From assembly GCA_014529385.2 (NCBI GenBank), contig CM043971.1, forward strand, positions 32,562,209 to 32,626,208: 64,000 nucleotides of DNA, in the 5' to 3' direction. Positions 33,132-43,762 of the stretch are shown here, one piece after another. The DNA is from Adiantum capillus-veneris (lineage: Eukaryota; Streptophyta; Polypodiopsida; Polypodiales; Pteridaceae). Positions within the stretch are counted from its first letter, which is position 1, and each line of letters begins with the position of its first letter. The position numbers were made by a program, and so were the translations under genes. The notes beneath the pieces were generated by a model, which had not been told where the DNA came from, did not search any database, and saw only the letters and a program-made list of their open reading frames with translations.

Positions 33132-34349
33132 TGTAAGGTGCAGCGGAATGAATGTTGTATTTTCTCAAGATTAGTGATCTTTACTGCTCAAGGTTTCTTT
33201 TAGTTCTTAGGGAAGGAGAGAGCCTTCTGTCTATATGGAGAGTGCTATGATCACGAACAAAGTGAGTGGATATTGTGCGTGCAAGTGAATGAGACTGAGA
33301 GAAGGAGAGAGAAGAGATACGACACCCGAGAGGTTGTAAAACCCTCCTCCGAAGGCCCCACTCTCGTCGGCGAGAGTGGTCTACTTTGATTGCACAAAGG
33401 TGTACAATGCGTATGCAATGGACTGATGCAAACGGGGACTATGTCGATGAAGATGATGAAGACTATAGGGCTGAATTCGATGCTTCTTTATCTGCTATCC
33501 ACAAAGGGGCAAGGGCTGAGAATCTGTGCCACCTTTGGGGGCTGAAATGACTGGTTTTCCTTGCTGATTTGTGGCTGAAAATGACTGCTCTTGTCGGGGC
33601 TGAGGTTATGAGGAAAAGCGCTGATGTATCTGCTGGCTAGGCTGCGTTTTTGGAGAGATGTCCTTGGCTGAAAAACGCAGGCACAGCAGGTTCTCTAATG
33701 CTGAAAACGCTGGTCTGGAAGGGGTCCTAATGTTGAACAAAAACGCTGAATGGATCTGTCTTGCTGGCGTTAGTGAATGGGCTGAAAACGCTGATGTTGG
33801 TGCTAGGGGAAAAACGCCAACTGATGGAGGATGCTGGCGATGGTTGATGGTAATGGGAACGCCAAGATCTGCTAGGAGAGGGCGATTCCAAAACGCTGAT
33901 GGCTGCGGGTGAAGGGGCCTCACCAAGTTGGCTTGGAGAGGGTCATGCTGAGAGAGGGAGGGAACACGTGTTGCTTGGTAGCCTGCTGTGCTCCTTGGCT
34001 CATCTGCCAAATTGTGTTAACTTGGGTTTGCTTATATATTAACTTACCCAATTTGCCCTATTGAGTACCCAACAAAAGTCACTTAATAAATAAGTGAAAA
34101 ATGTTAAATATATGGAAAAATAGGCTAAAGTCACTTGAAAAATCTCCAAACTGACTCTGATGGAAATGCTTATGCTTATGCAGTGTGCAACTAGAGGATA
34201 TGCATCTATACTGAGTGATTGGGCATGCACGATCTACGAATAGACTCACAAAAGTGCCAGATCACTTCTAATCTAACTTGACTTGACGGAAACCCTGCTA
34301 TGGTGTAGCTTGTCCACGGACACATAGGGTTGGGATGTGTCACGTGACA
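33132..34349 (-). mobile_element. Solo LTR S inserted in E (1218 bp)
   Basis: Plus strand begins TGTAAGGTGCAGCGGAA and ends GTCACGTGACA. The 5-bp duplication TGATG (33127-33131, 34350-34354) flanks it, and removing it restores E's reading frame. The start resembles E's own LTR edge (TGTGAGAGTGAGCAGCGGAA). The 34030-34200 portion is similar to the first third of D's LTR on the opposite strand. It contains many AAAACGCTGG-like motifs. Confidence 0.85.
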
Positions 34350-34354
34350 TGATG

Positions 34355-34800
34355 AGGAGCGTATCGCTGGTAAATGCTCCACCATAGAGGTCCTAGCAGC
34401 CTGTTGAAGATGTTGATAACATAGATGTCCAAATCGTGCATGCCATATAGAAGAAGACTCCGTGGTCCTAGACAAAAGAGCAGTGAGGCGGTATAGGGAA
34501 CCATCACGCTCACCCCGTGCAAGGATAGTACCTGTTGTAGAATCAGAAATGGTGACTGTGCCACTCCCAAAGTGTATGTCAGCTCCCTGAGAGTCCAAAC
34601 TCGACACAGAGAGGAGATTGAAGGCCATGTCCGGAACGTAAAGCGCCTCCACTGAACTAAACTTCGGGTCTGAGGTAGAACGAAAGAGGGTAATCTGGCC
34701 TGTGCCAGACACCGGAATCTCATGGTTGTCACCCATAGTGATGGTCTGTCCGTGAGTCTCCCTGAGAGAGCTAAACCATGCAAGGTAGGATCCGTACGTA
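34355..34800 (-). pseudogene. E copia GAG-pre-integrase region
   Basis: Minus strand: ETHGQTITMGDNHEIPVSGTG, LYVPDMAFNLLSVSSLDSQG, then IWHARFGHLCYQHLQQAAR, the H-containing pre-integrase zinc finger start. This is the standard copia segment between protease and integrase. Open in one frame for over 130 codons. Confidence 0.9.
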
Positions 34801-34804
34801 CTCT

Positions 34805-35215
34805 TTTTTTTTTTTTTCGGTGTTGTGGGTAATGTGTGGAAATAAACCCTATTGTGGTAGCAATTTTTGGTTTGCCCTTCTTTAGACTTATCCCAACACC
34901 TAGTTTTGTAGACATTTCGACACAACTTGCATCTGTAGAGCACACACGAACGCCATTGCGGTGGTGAATATAAGAGGGCAAGCACGACCAGGAACTCGTA
35001 TGAAAGCTTTGCCTTGGTTTGTAGAATAGTGAACTAACATCCTTGGAGTGATACTAATGAATTTTTTATCAAGTACAGACCGTATTGTAGGTTTTTGGCA
35101 TTTAAAAAAAAAAACCTATGAATTTTACGTACCTAACAACTCTATCCATTCGGTACTACGTACAGGTCGTACCGAATACATACCGTACCTTACGTACCTT
35201 ACCACTTGAAACCAT
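34805..35215 (-). mobile_element. Unknown A-tailed insertion in E
   Basis: Between the copia protease (WVFDNGATTHM near 35250) and the next conserved segment lie about 410 bp with no coding match. On the minus strand the segment ends in a run of about 15 A (34805-34819), like a retroposed sequence. It contains a hairpin ATTCGGTAC/GTACCGAAT (about 35147-35176) and several GTACGTA repeats at its start. It could be a SINE or processed sequence; no family recognised. Boundaries are approximate. Confidence 0.45.
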
Positions 35216-35440
35216 GATTGTTGGGGAGTCATGTGAGTGGTGGCTCCATTGTCAAAAACCCAAGTACCTGACTGCGATGTAGCAAGAGCGTGGTCCGTCG
35301 TCGTCGCGACAAGAGCGGTCCCCGCCGTCTCGTGAGAGGCTACAATTGCAGTCGAGGCTGTCTGTTTCTCCCTGTTGGCCTCGTCTCGCTTCTTCTTTCT
35401 ACATTCTGATTGTGTGTGCCCTTTCTTGTGGCAATGGTAA
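35216..35440 (-). pseudogene. E copia zinc knuckle and protease
   Basis: Minus strand: ECYHCHKKGHTQSEC (C-x2-C-x4-H-x4-C), a Lys-rich linker, and TWVFDNGATTHM, the copia retropepsin site, where DNG replaces the usual DSG. A (CTT)n tract at 35456-35480 encodes poly-Lys near the knuckle. Confidence 0.82.
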
Positions 35441-35569
35441 CATTCGATGTCCTTGTTCTTCTTCTTCTTCTTCTTCTTCTTACCTTTACCTTTCTTGTTA
35501 AGCTATCAAAGCTCCTTCTGCATCAACAACACCTTCGGCTCGGAATGCGGAGAGTGCCCCTCAATCTGT

Positions 35570-36207
35570 CTAAGGGACATTCCGAGTGCCCCTCAATCTG
35601 TCTAAGGGAAGGGAGAATCTCGTCCGAAGTGGGAAAAGAGGTACGTCCAGATGTGAGCAAACTCTGAAAATAGGGATCAAAGAGACAAGGTCGTCCCAGA
35701 GTTCCTGCATGCGGCGGGTCAACCCATCAAGTGAGTTGAAATCCTTGAACTGGAGGTTGTACAACTCCCGTTCAAGTGTGATCTGTCTGGCAAACGACGT
35801 CTCCTCAAACTGGTCAAGAATCCGTCTCCACAATGGATGTACATGCTCCTCTTTGGAAACTTCCTTCGTGATGTGGTCCGAGAGGTTCATCTCAAGAAAG
35901 GTGAAGACTCGTATGTCCCGATCCACCCACTCGTCGATCTGGGCCTAAGTGGCGGCGGGAAGGGAAGGCTGAGTAGCCGAATGGGTGAAATCATTCAACC
36001 ATCCCAGAGTCGATGGTAGGCAATAATTGTGCGGACTCGTGTCCTCCACACAGAATAGCTGTGTAAATCCAACTTCTTCTCCTCAGCAAACTGGGTGAGG
36101 GCATAATTGTTGGATGTAACGTTGGCAGATGCCGACGTAGTCGTAGAAGACGTAGTGGCTCCCTTCTGAGACTGTTGTTGTTGTCCCTTGTGCTTCGGAG
36201 TCGACAT
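35570..36207 (-). pseudogene. E copia gag
   Basis: ATG at 36207 opens MSTPKHKGQQQQSQKG...LDLHSYSVWRTRVRTI, the copia gag start (usually F.W...M). After a frame change near 35950 it continues HPLWRRILDQFEETSFARQ and LYNLQFKDFNSLDGLTRRMQEL, a UBN2/gag-type helical region. A 33-bp direct duplication (about 35545-35610) lies at its end. Confidence 0.85.
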
Positions 36208-37001
36208 GTCGCGTGCTCAGAGAGAAGTCCCAAAGGTAAATCGATAAGATCGCAAGTCGTCGATGAAGGTACCATTCCCAAGGTTGTAGCAGTCCAAGAT
36301 AACCGCACGGACAACTACCGGATGGTGTCCTGACGAGCAAGGGATGGTTCAACCACACAAGAGGTAAAAATTCAGCGTGCTGTCCGCCCAAAAAACGCTG
36401 CAAACGGTGCTGAAAACGCTGCTGTAATAGAAATTTTCAGTGTGCTTGTACGCCACCGGTCGGTGCGGGAGCGTCGCAGAGTGTCAGAGGAGAGGGTTCT
36501 CGCACTTTTCAGCTGTCGAGGGCTAAAAACAAAGAAAAAACAACAAGTAATAGGTACCGAAAATGGTGCCGATTGGGTGTAGGTACTTGTCCAAGGTGTA
36601 GATCTGCAAGTTCCAGGCAGTGTAGAAGACTACTGGGTGTTCCTTGGCCGCTCCCGTAGGTGCACAAGCTCAGCGTTTTGTGTAAAATGCCGCAAATTAC
36701 AAAAAACGCCAGCAAAACACGGAAAAACGCAGCAAGATCTGTAAAACATAGATCTCTCCAATAACGCTAGGGTTTGTAAAAACGCCAGCAGATTTTGGTC
36801 CCGAGGGAAGCACTAGGAAGAGGGATGCAGATCAAGCTATCAAATGCAAAAACGCTGGCTGTTCTTGCAAAAAAACGCCAGGGCTGAAAAATGCTGATCA
36901 GCGTTTTGAGATCCACCGCAATGGAAACCGGCACAAGTGCTAGCTCTAGCCTCATGAGGAGAAATCGATGCAGATTCTCCGCTTCTTGGCGAGTGATACC
37001 A
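36208..37001 (-). other. E untranslated leader with repeated AAAACGCTGG motif
   Basis: About 790 bp between PBS and gag ATG, long for copia. It contains at least nine copies of AAAACGC(T/C)(G/A)G or its complement (36391, 36410, 36671, 36701, 36723, 36777, 36847, 36869, 36899). No coding seen. Confidence 0.6.
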
Positions 37002-37048
37002 TGTGAGAGTGAGCAGCGGAAAGAGTGTGAGCCACGCGCGCTGAAAAC

Positions 37049-37115
<67 letters not shown>

Positions 37116-37414
37116 CGCAAGTGCTCTGCAAATGATGCTCTCAATACACAATCTGTGAATGATTGCAAGACCCTAAGCATTCTATTTATAGAATCTTAGG
37201 TTGAGGTAGGGCAAAAATGTGTAATTGGTGCAAAAAACATAAAAGCTAAAAAATGGCTAAATATGTGTGCACCCAACCAGGCTCAGAAAATGACCGGCCG
37301 GACACGTGCTAAAAGTGTCCACCCATGCAATCTACATGATGTGCAATGGGTGGCCAACCTGGGACAATCACTAGCCGTACAGAATGGCGAAGCAACGGTG
37401 GTGTAACTCTAACA
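37002..37414 (-). repeat. E 5' LTR (413 bp)
   Basis: TGTGAGAGTGAGCAGC...CTCTAACA on the plus strand, with an (AG)n at 37053-37111. Pairs with the split 3' LTR. The outermost bases differ slightly (GTGTAACTCTAACA against GTGTAACA). Confidence 0.9.
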
Positions 37415-37419
37415 AATAC

Positions 37420-39093
37420 AACCCTACCACCTTGGATGCTGCGATTGCCTATGTGGAGCGTCTTGGCGATAATCGGTGCCCTACACGAATTTTTTTTTCC
37501 TGACGATAGATCTTCAAGCAACGCTCGCTTTTCACAGCGATCGCAGAGAAAGTTATAGCCAAAGTCAATAGCAACAATCTCAGTTCAGGTAGCAAGCCAC
37601 AGCGCCGTATTCAACTTCAAGGTTCTATTTTCAAGATCGACAATCTCAAAGCAGATCTTCTTCAAATGCTCCACTTGATCGCGGTAAAGGACGCGATTTT
37701 TCTTAAGATCGGCGTTCCAATTCGCAGCAAGGCTCTTCCTCAAATGCATCTTCGACTTCAAAGAAGGATGCTTTATGTACAATTTGCGGTGGTGACCATA
37801 GATGGTATCAATGTCCAAAGAAACCAAATCCGTCTAATTTAAAAAGAAATTTCAACGTGGAAACATCATTGAATGATGAACAACTAGCTTCTGCTTAAGA
37901 TAAAGGAAAATGAGTGGTTAATACAATTCGTGTCTCGGAGGATGTGACCATTCTTATGAAGCATGCTCAGTACAATTCTTCAATTTTGGAGCCTCTTTCA
38001 AAGCAAGTTCTAAGCCTTCTTCGAACTCTCAATGGTCCCTCCATCAATGTTTTGGTGGACAGTGGATGCTCTAATAATTTCCTCAGCACTCAGATAGTTC
38101 AACAGCTTGATTTGCCAACTCAGAAAACATCTCACTTATATGATGTGGAATTAGGAGATGGATCAATTTTAACTTTTGATGAGACAGTTCGACAGTTGCA
38201 GTTCGATATTCAAAATTATGCAGATCAACTGGGTTTTTTGAAGTCATGCCTCTATCTTATTACGACATGATTCTTGGTCAGCATTGGTTATTTCAATATG
38301 ATCCAACAATTAGCTTTCGAGGACATACTATCAATTTATTCAAAGATGGACGTGAACTGACTTTACACGGGCTTTATCATGCGGGACGAGTGATTCAAGC
38401 CTCTCGTGTACTAGTCAAACGACATGATACAATGTATAATGAAGAGAATACGATTTCCGATACGGATGTAGAAATTATATTGATGAATTTTTGAATTCAT
38501 TAACTTCTCCTGAACCAATTGATGAAGACAAAGATGATTTCTAGCAAGAAGTTTTTCCAAGTGACACTTCATTCCCAAAAGATGATTATGGTTTCTTTGA
38601 TTCTTTGCTGGATGATGATATGCCAATTGCAAGCCATGAAGTTACAGTTTCTGAAGACGATTCCGAAGAGTTTTGGGATTCATTATTGGAAGATGATTGC
38701 AGTCTCAATCTAAAATCCTCTCCAGTGATTCACAAAGATGAAGTTACCCTTTCTAAAGAATGTCTTGAGAAGATTTCCTCTTCACCAAACGTTTCGTAGT
38801 TATCGGAAGATCTTAAGCCAAAAGTCTTACATCACATGAAGAATTTTGAAGATCAATCTCTTGTTGCAGTCAACGTGATTATGCCAGATTCCTAAAAAAA
38901 GTCTTTGAATAATGCAATGACATGGGATTTAGCAGTCAAAGCAAAAAGGTTTCGTAAGAAGCAAAGGTTCAAGACAAAGGTTTCAGGTAACTCAAAAGAC
39001 TGAAGATTTTTGAAGATTCAATGCTTTTTCAAAATTCTATCAACATCAGAAATCATTTCTTTGACATGGGCTCTCATTTTAAATGGGAGGGAA
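37420..39093 (+). pseudogene. G right arm: gag end, protease, acidic tail
   Basis: Continues NPTTLDAAIAYVERLGDNRC, then frame-broken knuckle remnants, then the open stretch 37914-38270 with INVLVDSGCSNNFLS, a retropepsin loop with intact DSG. MILGQHWLFQYDPT follows at 38260. The tail (38519-39000) is acidic, then ends in a basic KAKRFRKKQRFKTK. No RT or integrase is present before the polypurine AAATGGGAGGGAA (39081-39093). The left arm shows the same gag-protease-tail plan. Confidence 0.85.
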
Positions 39094-39506
39094 TGTCACG
39101 GTTGTGACTATGTTGCAGTATTATATCTACTCCTAGTTGCAGATACGCAAAGTGCCATGCCAAGGAGAATCCCTATGCTTGGATGGTCACGACCGTTCGC
39201 TCAAGAGACATGCCTCTTCGCCAAAAGCAACACTCCTTCAACGAGTGGTCACACCCCTTTGTTGCGACTCTTCCTCCAATGGTTGCAGCCGAAAGGATGT
39301 GTCTTTACGTCTAACGTCGCGTCTCTTCACCATGAGACGTGTCTTTTCATTTGTGTCTCTTCGTCTCCTATGTAAGGAGCATGTTGTACTCAGTTTCAGG
39401 CATTCATTCAATCAATCAAACACACATTCAGTCTCTTGAGTCTCAGTTTGATCTTAAATATGAAGTCTTAGTCTTAATTATAGGATCAACACCACTAATC
39501 CTCACA
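39094..39506 (+). repeat. G 3' LTR (413 bp)
   Basis: TGTCACGGTTGTGAC...AATCCTCACA directly after a polypurine tract. After 39506 the D LTR sequence resumes. Confidence 0.82.
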
Positions 39507-40272
39507 GTTTTCAGTTCCCAGCCTTAGCCTCGCGAGAATCCGCATCCTCTGGTTGCAGATCTTTGCAAGATTCCCCATCTAGTACCAGATCATCTAGCGT
39601 TTTCAGTTTTCAGCCTTGACGTTGTCGTCGTCGACATCGTCATTGTCATCGCAGATCCCTATCTTGACGACGACACTTCGCATCGTCATCGTAGATACCT
39701 ATCTTGATGACGACACATTCTCATCGTGATCGCAATCCCGGACTTGACGACGACACCATTGTTGTCATCATCACAGTCACTATTGTCGTCGGCGTCGACT
39801 TCATCGTCGTCGACATAGACCAGCAGTACCTGTCGTCGACTTCACCATCTTCGACACAATACCGTCGTCGACTTCATCGTCATCGACAAAGACCCTTAGT
39901 ACCTCGTCGTCGACTTCATCGTCTTCGACTTAGACCTCGTCATCGACCTCCCCGTCTTCGACATAGAACCTCTCAGTTTATCAACACCCAGTAGTTCCCA
40001 GCACCATTAGCATTAGTTCAGTCTCCAGCATCAGTAGCATCAATACCCATTAGCAACAACTGCATTGTAGTAGCATTGTGCAAGAATAAAGAAAGTACTT
40101 GCTCTGGCAAGGGTTGGGACCCGACGTCCATGTGTCGTCTCTTTTCTCTCTCTCGTCTCTCTCTTTCTTTCAGTTCAGTTCAGTTCTTTCAAGTGAAGTA
40201 AAGTGTCCCTTGTGTTTGTGTGCGGAGTACTATATCCGAGCAAATCCTTATTCTCTTTCGGTGCACTTGACA
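39507..40272 (+). repeat. D 5' LTR, second segment
   Basis: Matches 42113-42972. It includes GAC/GTC-rich tandem repeats (39610-39965), AATAAA at about 40085, and the LTR end TGCACTTGACA. Confidence 0.88.
39610..39965. repeat. GAC/GTC-rich minisatellite in D 5' LTR
   Basis: Two to three ~41-bp units based on ATCCCTATCTTGACGACGAC, then irregular GTCGTCGACTTCATCGTC-type units. The 3' LTR counterpart (42215-42650) has one more 41-bp unit. Confidence 0.85.
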
Positions 40273-40285
40273 TCGGTATCAGAGC
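40273..40285 (+). other. D primer-binding site
   Basis: TCGGTATCAGAGC directly abuts the LTR; one mismatch to the initiator tRNA-Met complement TGGTATCAGAGC. Confidence 0.8.
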
Positions 40286-40449
40286 TTTGTGTGCTTCAGT
40301 CTCGCGAACTCAAGGGAGGAACCTAAAGAAGAACCCCAGAAGAATCAAGAACCTCAAGAACCCAAGAACCATCAAGAACCCAAGCAGAACCAAGAACCCA
40401 AAGAACCTCTCTCAGTTTTTTTTCCTGAAGAATCTTTGAGTCCCACTCA

Positions 40450-40802
40450 TGGACTTGCAAGATCCCATCTTCATTGTCATGTCTTTGAAGGAAGATCGAC
40501 ATCGGATACACAAAAACCCAGATCTTGAGTACCAAGATCTCCTAGCCTTGTATGCAGATATGGAAGGAGTTGGAGACAGGATCCCTAACCTCTTCTGCTT
40601 TCGCATTCGCATGTAGCGTGCATCCATTTCCCTCGTCATTGAACCTTTGGAAAGAACTTTGGAACCAAACCTCAGTCCATTAGCACCGGTAATGTTTTCA
40701 CCACAGTCAGTGTTTGTCACAAGACGGGTACCACGTGCCAATAGAAAAGAACAGACTGAACATACTTTTAGCACTTCAATAACAACTGTTCAATAACAAC
40801 TG

Positions 40803-40895
<93 letters not shown>

Positions 40896-41659
40896 GACAT
40901 GCGACATGGAGTGGCTGAATTCCACCCCAGAGAGTATTGGCTCCAAACCTTGGCGCCCCTTTCGGTATTTTTTCATATTGTATCAACATAGTACAAGCCA
41001 GTACTCCAGACTCTGCACCTTCGCCAGGAAGCATGCCAGAGAATGAGCCCTAACCTCATATTTAAAGGCCCTAGGCCCCCAAAGCAGTTCACAGTGAAAA
41101 GCCTTCAAACTCAAAAACATCTGGTGCAAAAGCAATGCCAAAAAACTGCCAGGGTAAATCACGGAATTTTTGTACAGCAGTCAACACAAAACGCGGAAAT
41201 CCTTACATCCTGCCACGTCCTCATGTCAATGCAATTATCGGAATTTCCATACAATTGCCACGTCATCAGTTGCTACGCCAGTCTTCTGTGTGTGTGTGTG
41301 TGGGTCCTGCTTTATTTTAATCCTTTGTCACTTGGGGCCCCATCGGACGGGGTCCCCATAAGTTGGTAGGACTTCTTCTTCTGTTACTTGTTCTTCTTAG
41401 GGTTTAGGCCCCTCGGCTTCTGTAAGTTGGCTCCATTCTTCAAGGCTTTGACAGGTCAGCAGTTTGTGACTTCGTGGAACAGCTCTTGCTACAACAGGCA
41501 GAGTCAACACTATCTGGTATAGAGCCGAGGCTGATATTGGGCAACCTGGTTTCGGAGGAATCTGCATTGGTTTGTGCATCCACAACATCGGAAGTATTCA
41601 ACAGTCAACATCAAAAGTACAGATAGAAGTTTGGCAGCTATGCCTCACTAACAGGGGGA
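40450..41659 (+). pseudogene. D internal short gag-like frame, split by solo LTR
   Basis: ATG at 40450 opens MDLQDPIFIVMSLKEDRHRI and meets a TAG after about 55 codons. The frame then reads on to MFSPQSVF, where a C-type LTR (40715-41471) is inserted, and resumes FVEQLLLQQAESTLSGIE. No Gag or Pol domain is recognised with certainty. The interior ends with the purine run ACAGGGGGA (41651-41659). Confidence 0.55.
40715..41471 (-). mobile_element. Solo LTR of C family inserted in D
   Basis: TGTCACAAGACGGG...AGTTTGTGAC aligns with the C LTRs (43062-43762). It contains an (AG)n of about 43 units (40807-40894) and a TG dinucleotide tract at 41288-41302. No clean target duplication; its terminal base appears mutated. 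Confidence 0.82.
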
Positions 41660-42972
41660 TGGTTACGTGCGCACTTCACTTGTGCCACGTGGACACGCTT
41701 CTGTCATAGTCTAGCGTCAGTCTTAACGTAGGACCTAGCTTGGCACCGTGTGAGCCTCTAGCAGGACGTGCATGTCCACGCCGGTCATAGTTGCATACCC
41801 TCTCTTGCACGATACAATCATTTCAGCATGGGCATTTTCCAGAGCATAGAACCCTTTTTTCCAAAGTACACATTTTTCACTTATTATTAATTAGTGACTT
41901 TTGCTGGAAAAGTAGGTAGGAGAAATTGCTAAAGAAACTATAAAGGAAAACAATTGGGCACTCAGTAGAAGCAAAAGAAGAGCACAGAAGGGTAGGCACC
42001 TACAAGAGAGTAGGCAGGCAGGCACCCACAGGTCCCAACGTTTTCTCAAGATCAGCCTAGCGTTTTCAGCCTGAAGCAATCAGCGTTTTCAGCCACTACC
42101 ACCAGCGCGTTTAGTTCCCAGCCTTAGCCTCGCGAGAACCCGCATTCTCTAGTTGCAAATCCTTGCCAGATTTCCCATCTAGTACCAGATTATCTAGCGT
42201 TTTCAATCTTCAGCTTTGACGTCGTCGTCGTCGACACCATCGTCGTATCGACATCGTCATCGTCATTGTCAACGCATATCCCTATCTTGACGACGACACC
42301 TTCGTTATCGTCATCGCAGATCCCTATCTTGATGAGGACACCTGCGTCATTGTCAGTGCAGATCCCTATCTTGACGACGACACCTTCTCATTGTCATTGC
42401 AGTCCCGGACTTGACAACGACACCATCATCATCATCGTCACAGTCACCATTGTCGTCGTCGATATAGACCAGCAGTACCTTTCGTCGACTTCACCGTCTT
42501 CGACACAGAAATGACGTCGACTTCACCGTCTTCGACTTAGTACCGTCGTCGACTTGATCGTCATTGACAAAGACCCTTAGTACGTGGTCGTTGACTTCAT
42601 CGTCTTCGATATAGACCTCATCGTCGACCTCCCCGTCTTCGACATAGAACCTCTCAGTTTATCAGTACCTAGTAGTTCAAGCACCAGTAGCATTGGTTCA
42701 GTCTTCAGCATCAGTAGCATCAGTACCCATTAGCATCAGCATCATTGTAGTAGCATTGTGCAAGAATAAAGAAAGTACTTGCTCTGGCAATAGAGCAAGG
42801 GGGCCCTTGAGGGTTGGGACCCGACATCCCTGTGTCGTCTCTTTTCTCTCTCTCGTCTCTCTCTTTCTTTCAATTCAGTTCAGTTCTTTCAAGTGAAGTA
42901 ACGTGTCCCTTGTGTTTGTGTGCGGAGTACTAGATCCGAACAAATCCTTATTCTCTTCTGCTGCACTTGACA
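41660..42972 (+). repeat. D 3' LTR (1313 bp)
   Basis: Uninterrupted copy: the first 453 bp match 17034-17468 and the rest matches 39513-40272. This shows that G lies in the 5' LTR. The U3 part resembles the complement of solo LTR S. CGACA follows as target duplication. Confidence 0.88.
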
Positions 42973-43061
42973 CGACAATCGCTGAACATCAAATCACATT
43001 CATATCAAATCACATAGAACCCATCGAGATCTAGGACCATGATTCCTGGCAACGTGTTTAC

Positions 43062-43762
43062 TGTCACAAGGCGGGCACCACGTGCCAATAGAAAAGAACA
43101 GACTGAACAAACTTTTAGCACTTCAATAACAACTGAACTGAAAGAGAGAGAGAGAGGACACGTGACACGGAGTGGCGGAATTCCACCCCAGAGAGTATTG
43201 GCTGCAAACCTTGGCGCCCCTTTCGGTATTTCTTTATATTACTGCTGATTCACGAAGTACAACAACCGAGGAGCACTTGCTCTGCAATCTGCGCACTAAA
43301 AAGTGCCAGAGAGGGCCCCCAAGGCTCATATTTAAAGGCCCAAAGCCTAAAAGCATCAAATATGAAAAGCTGACCCCAAAAAATCACTTTCCTAAAATTT
43401 CGGGATTTCCCTAAAAATCCGCCGCGAATTCCGGGACGTCCGTATAGGTGCCACATCATCATATTTTGATGTGCAAAGTCTTTTGAGTGTGTTCTGCTTT
43501 ATTTTTAATGCCTTTATGTCACTTGGGGCCCCATCGGACGGGTCCCCCATAAGTTGATAGGACTTCTTCTTCTATTGCTTGTTCTTCTTAGGGTTTCTAG
43601 AATTAGGGTTTGCAGGTTTTAGGGTTAGGGTTTCCAGAATTAGGGTTTCAACAGTTAGGGTTTTTGGCAGAAATTAGGATTAGGGTTTTTGCTCTCGGGC
43701 AGCCACATTATCTGTAAGTTGGCTCCATTCTTTAAGCTTTGACACGTCAGCAGTTTGTTACA
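43062..43762 (-). repeat. C 3' LTR (701 bp)
   Basis: TGTCACAAGGCGGG...TTTGTTACA. It carries TTAGGG-type telomere-like repeats at 43595-43700 and the shared ~75-bp LTR core at 43165-43245. Confidence 0.9.

Noticed and set aside
33132-34349. Insertion in E first considered a hAT transposon because ACATGATG appears on both sides (8 bp)
   Set aside because: With TG...CA ends the 5-bp duplication TGATG explains it, no hAT-like terminal inverted repeats are present, and the ends resemble E's LTR edge.
37914-38270. G gag-protease considered as a domesticated host gene
   Set aside because: It is flanked by LTR and PPT, has stops in the gag part and occurs as decayed inverted copies.
42200-42660. 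GAC/GTC repeat region considered as a CRISPR-like array
   Set aside because: Units are contiguous and irregular without unique spacers, in a plant LTR.
43595-43700. TTAGGG blocks considered as interstitial telomere from chromosome fusion
   Set aside because: The same block is in both LTRs of C at the same position, so it belongs to the element.
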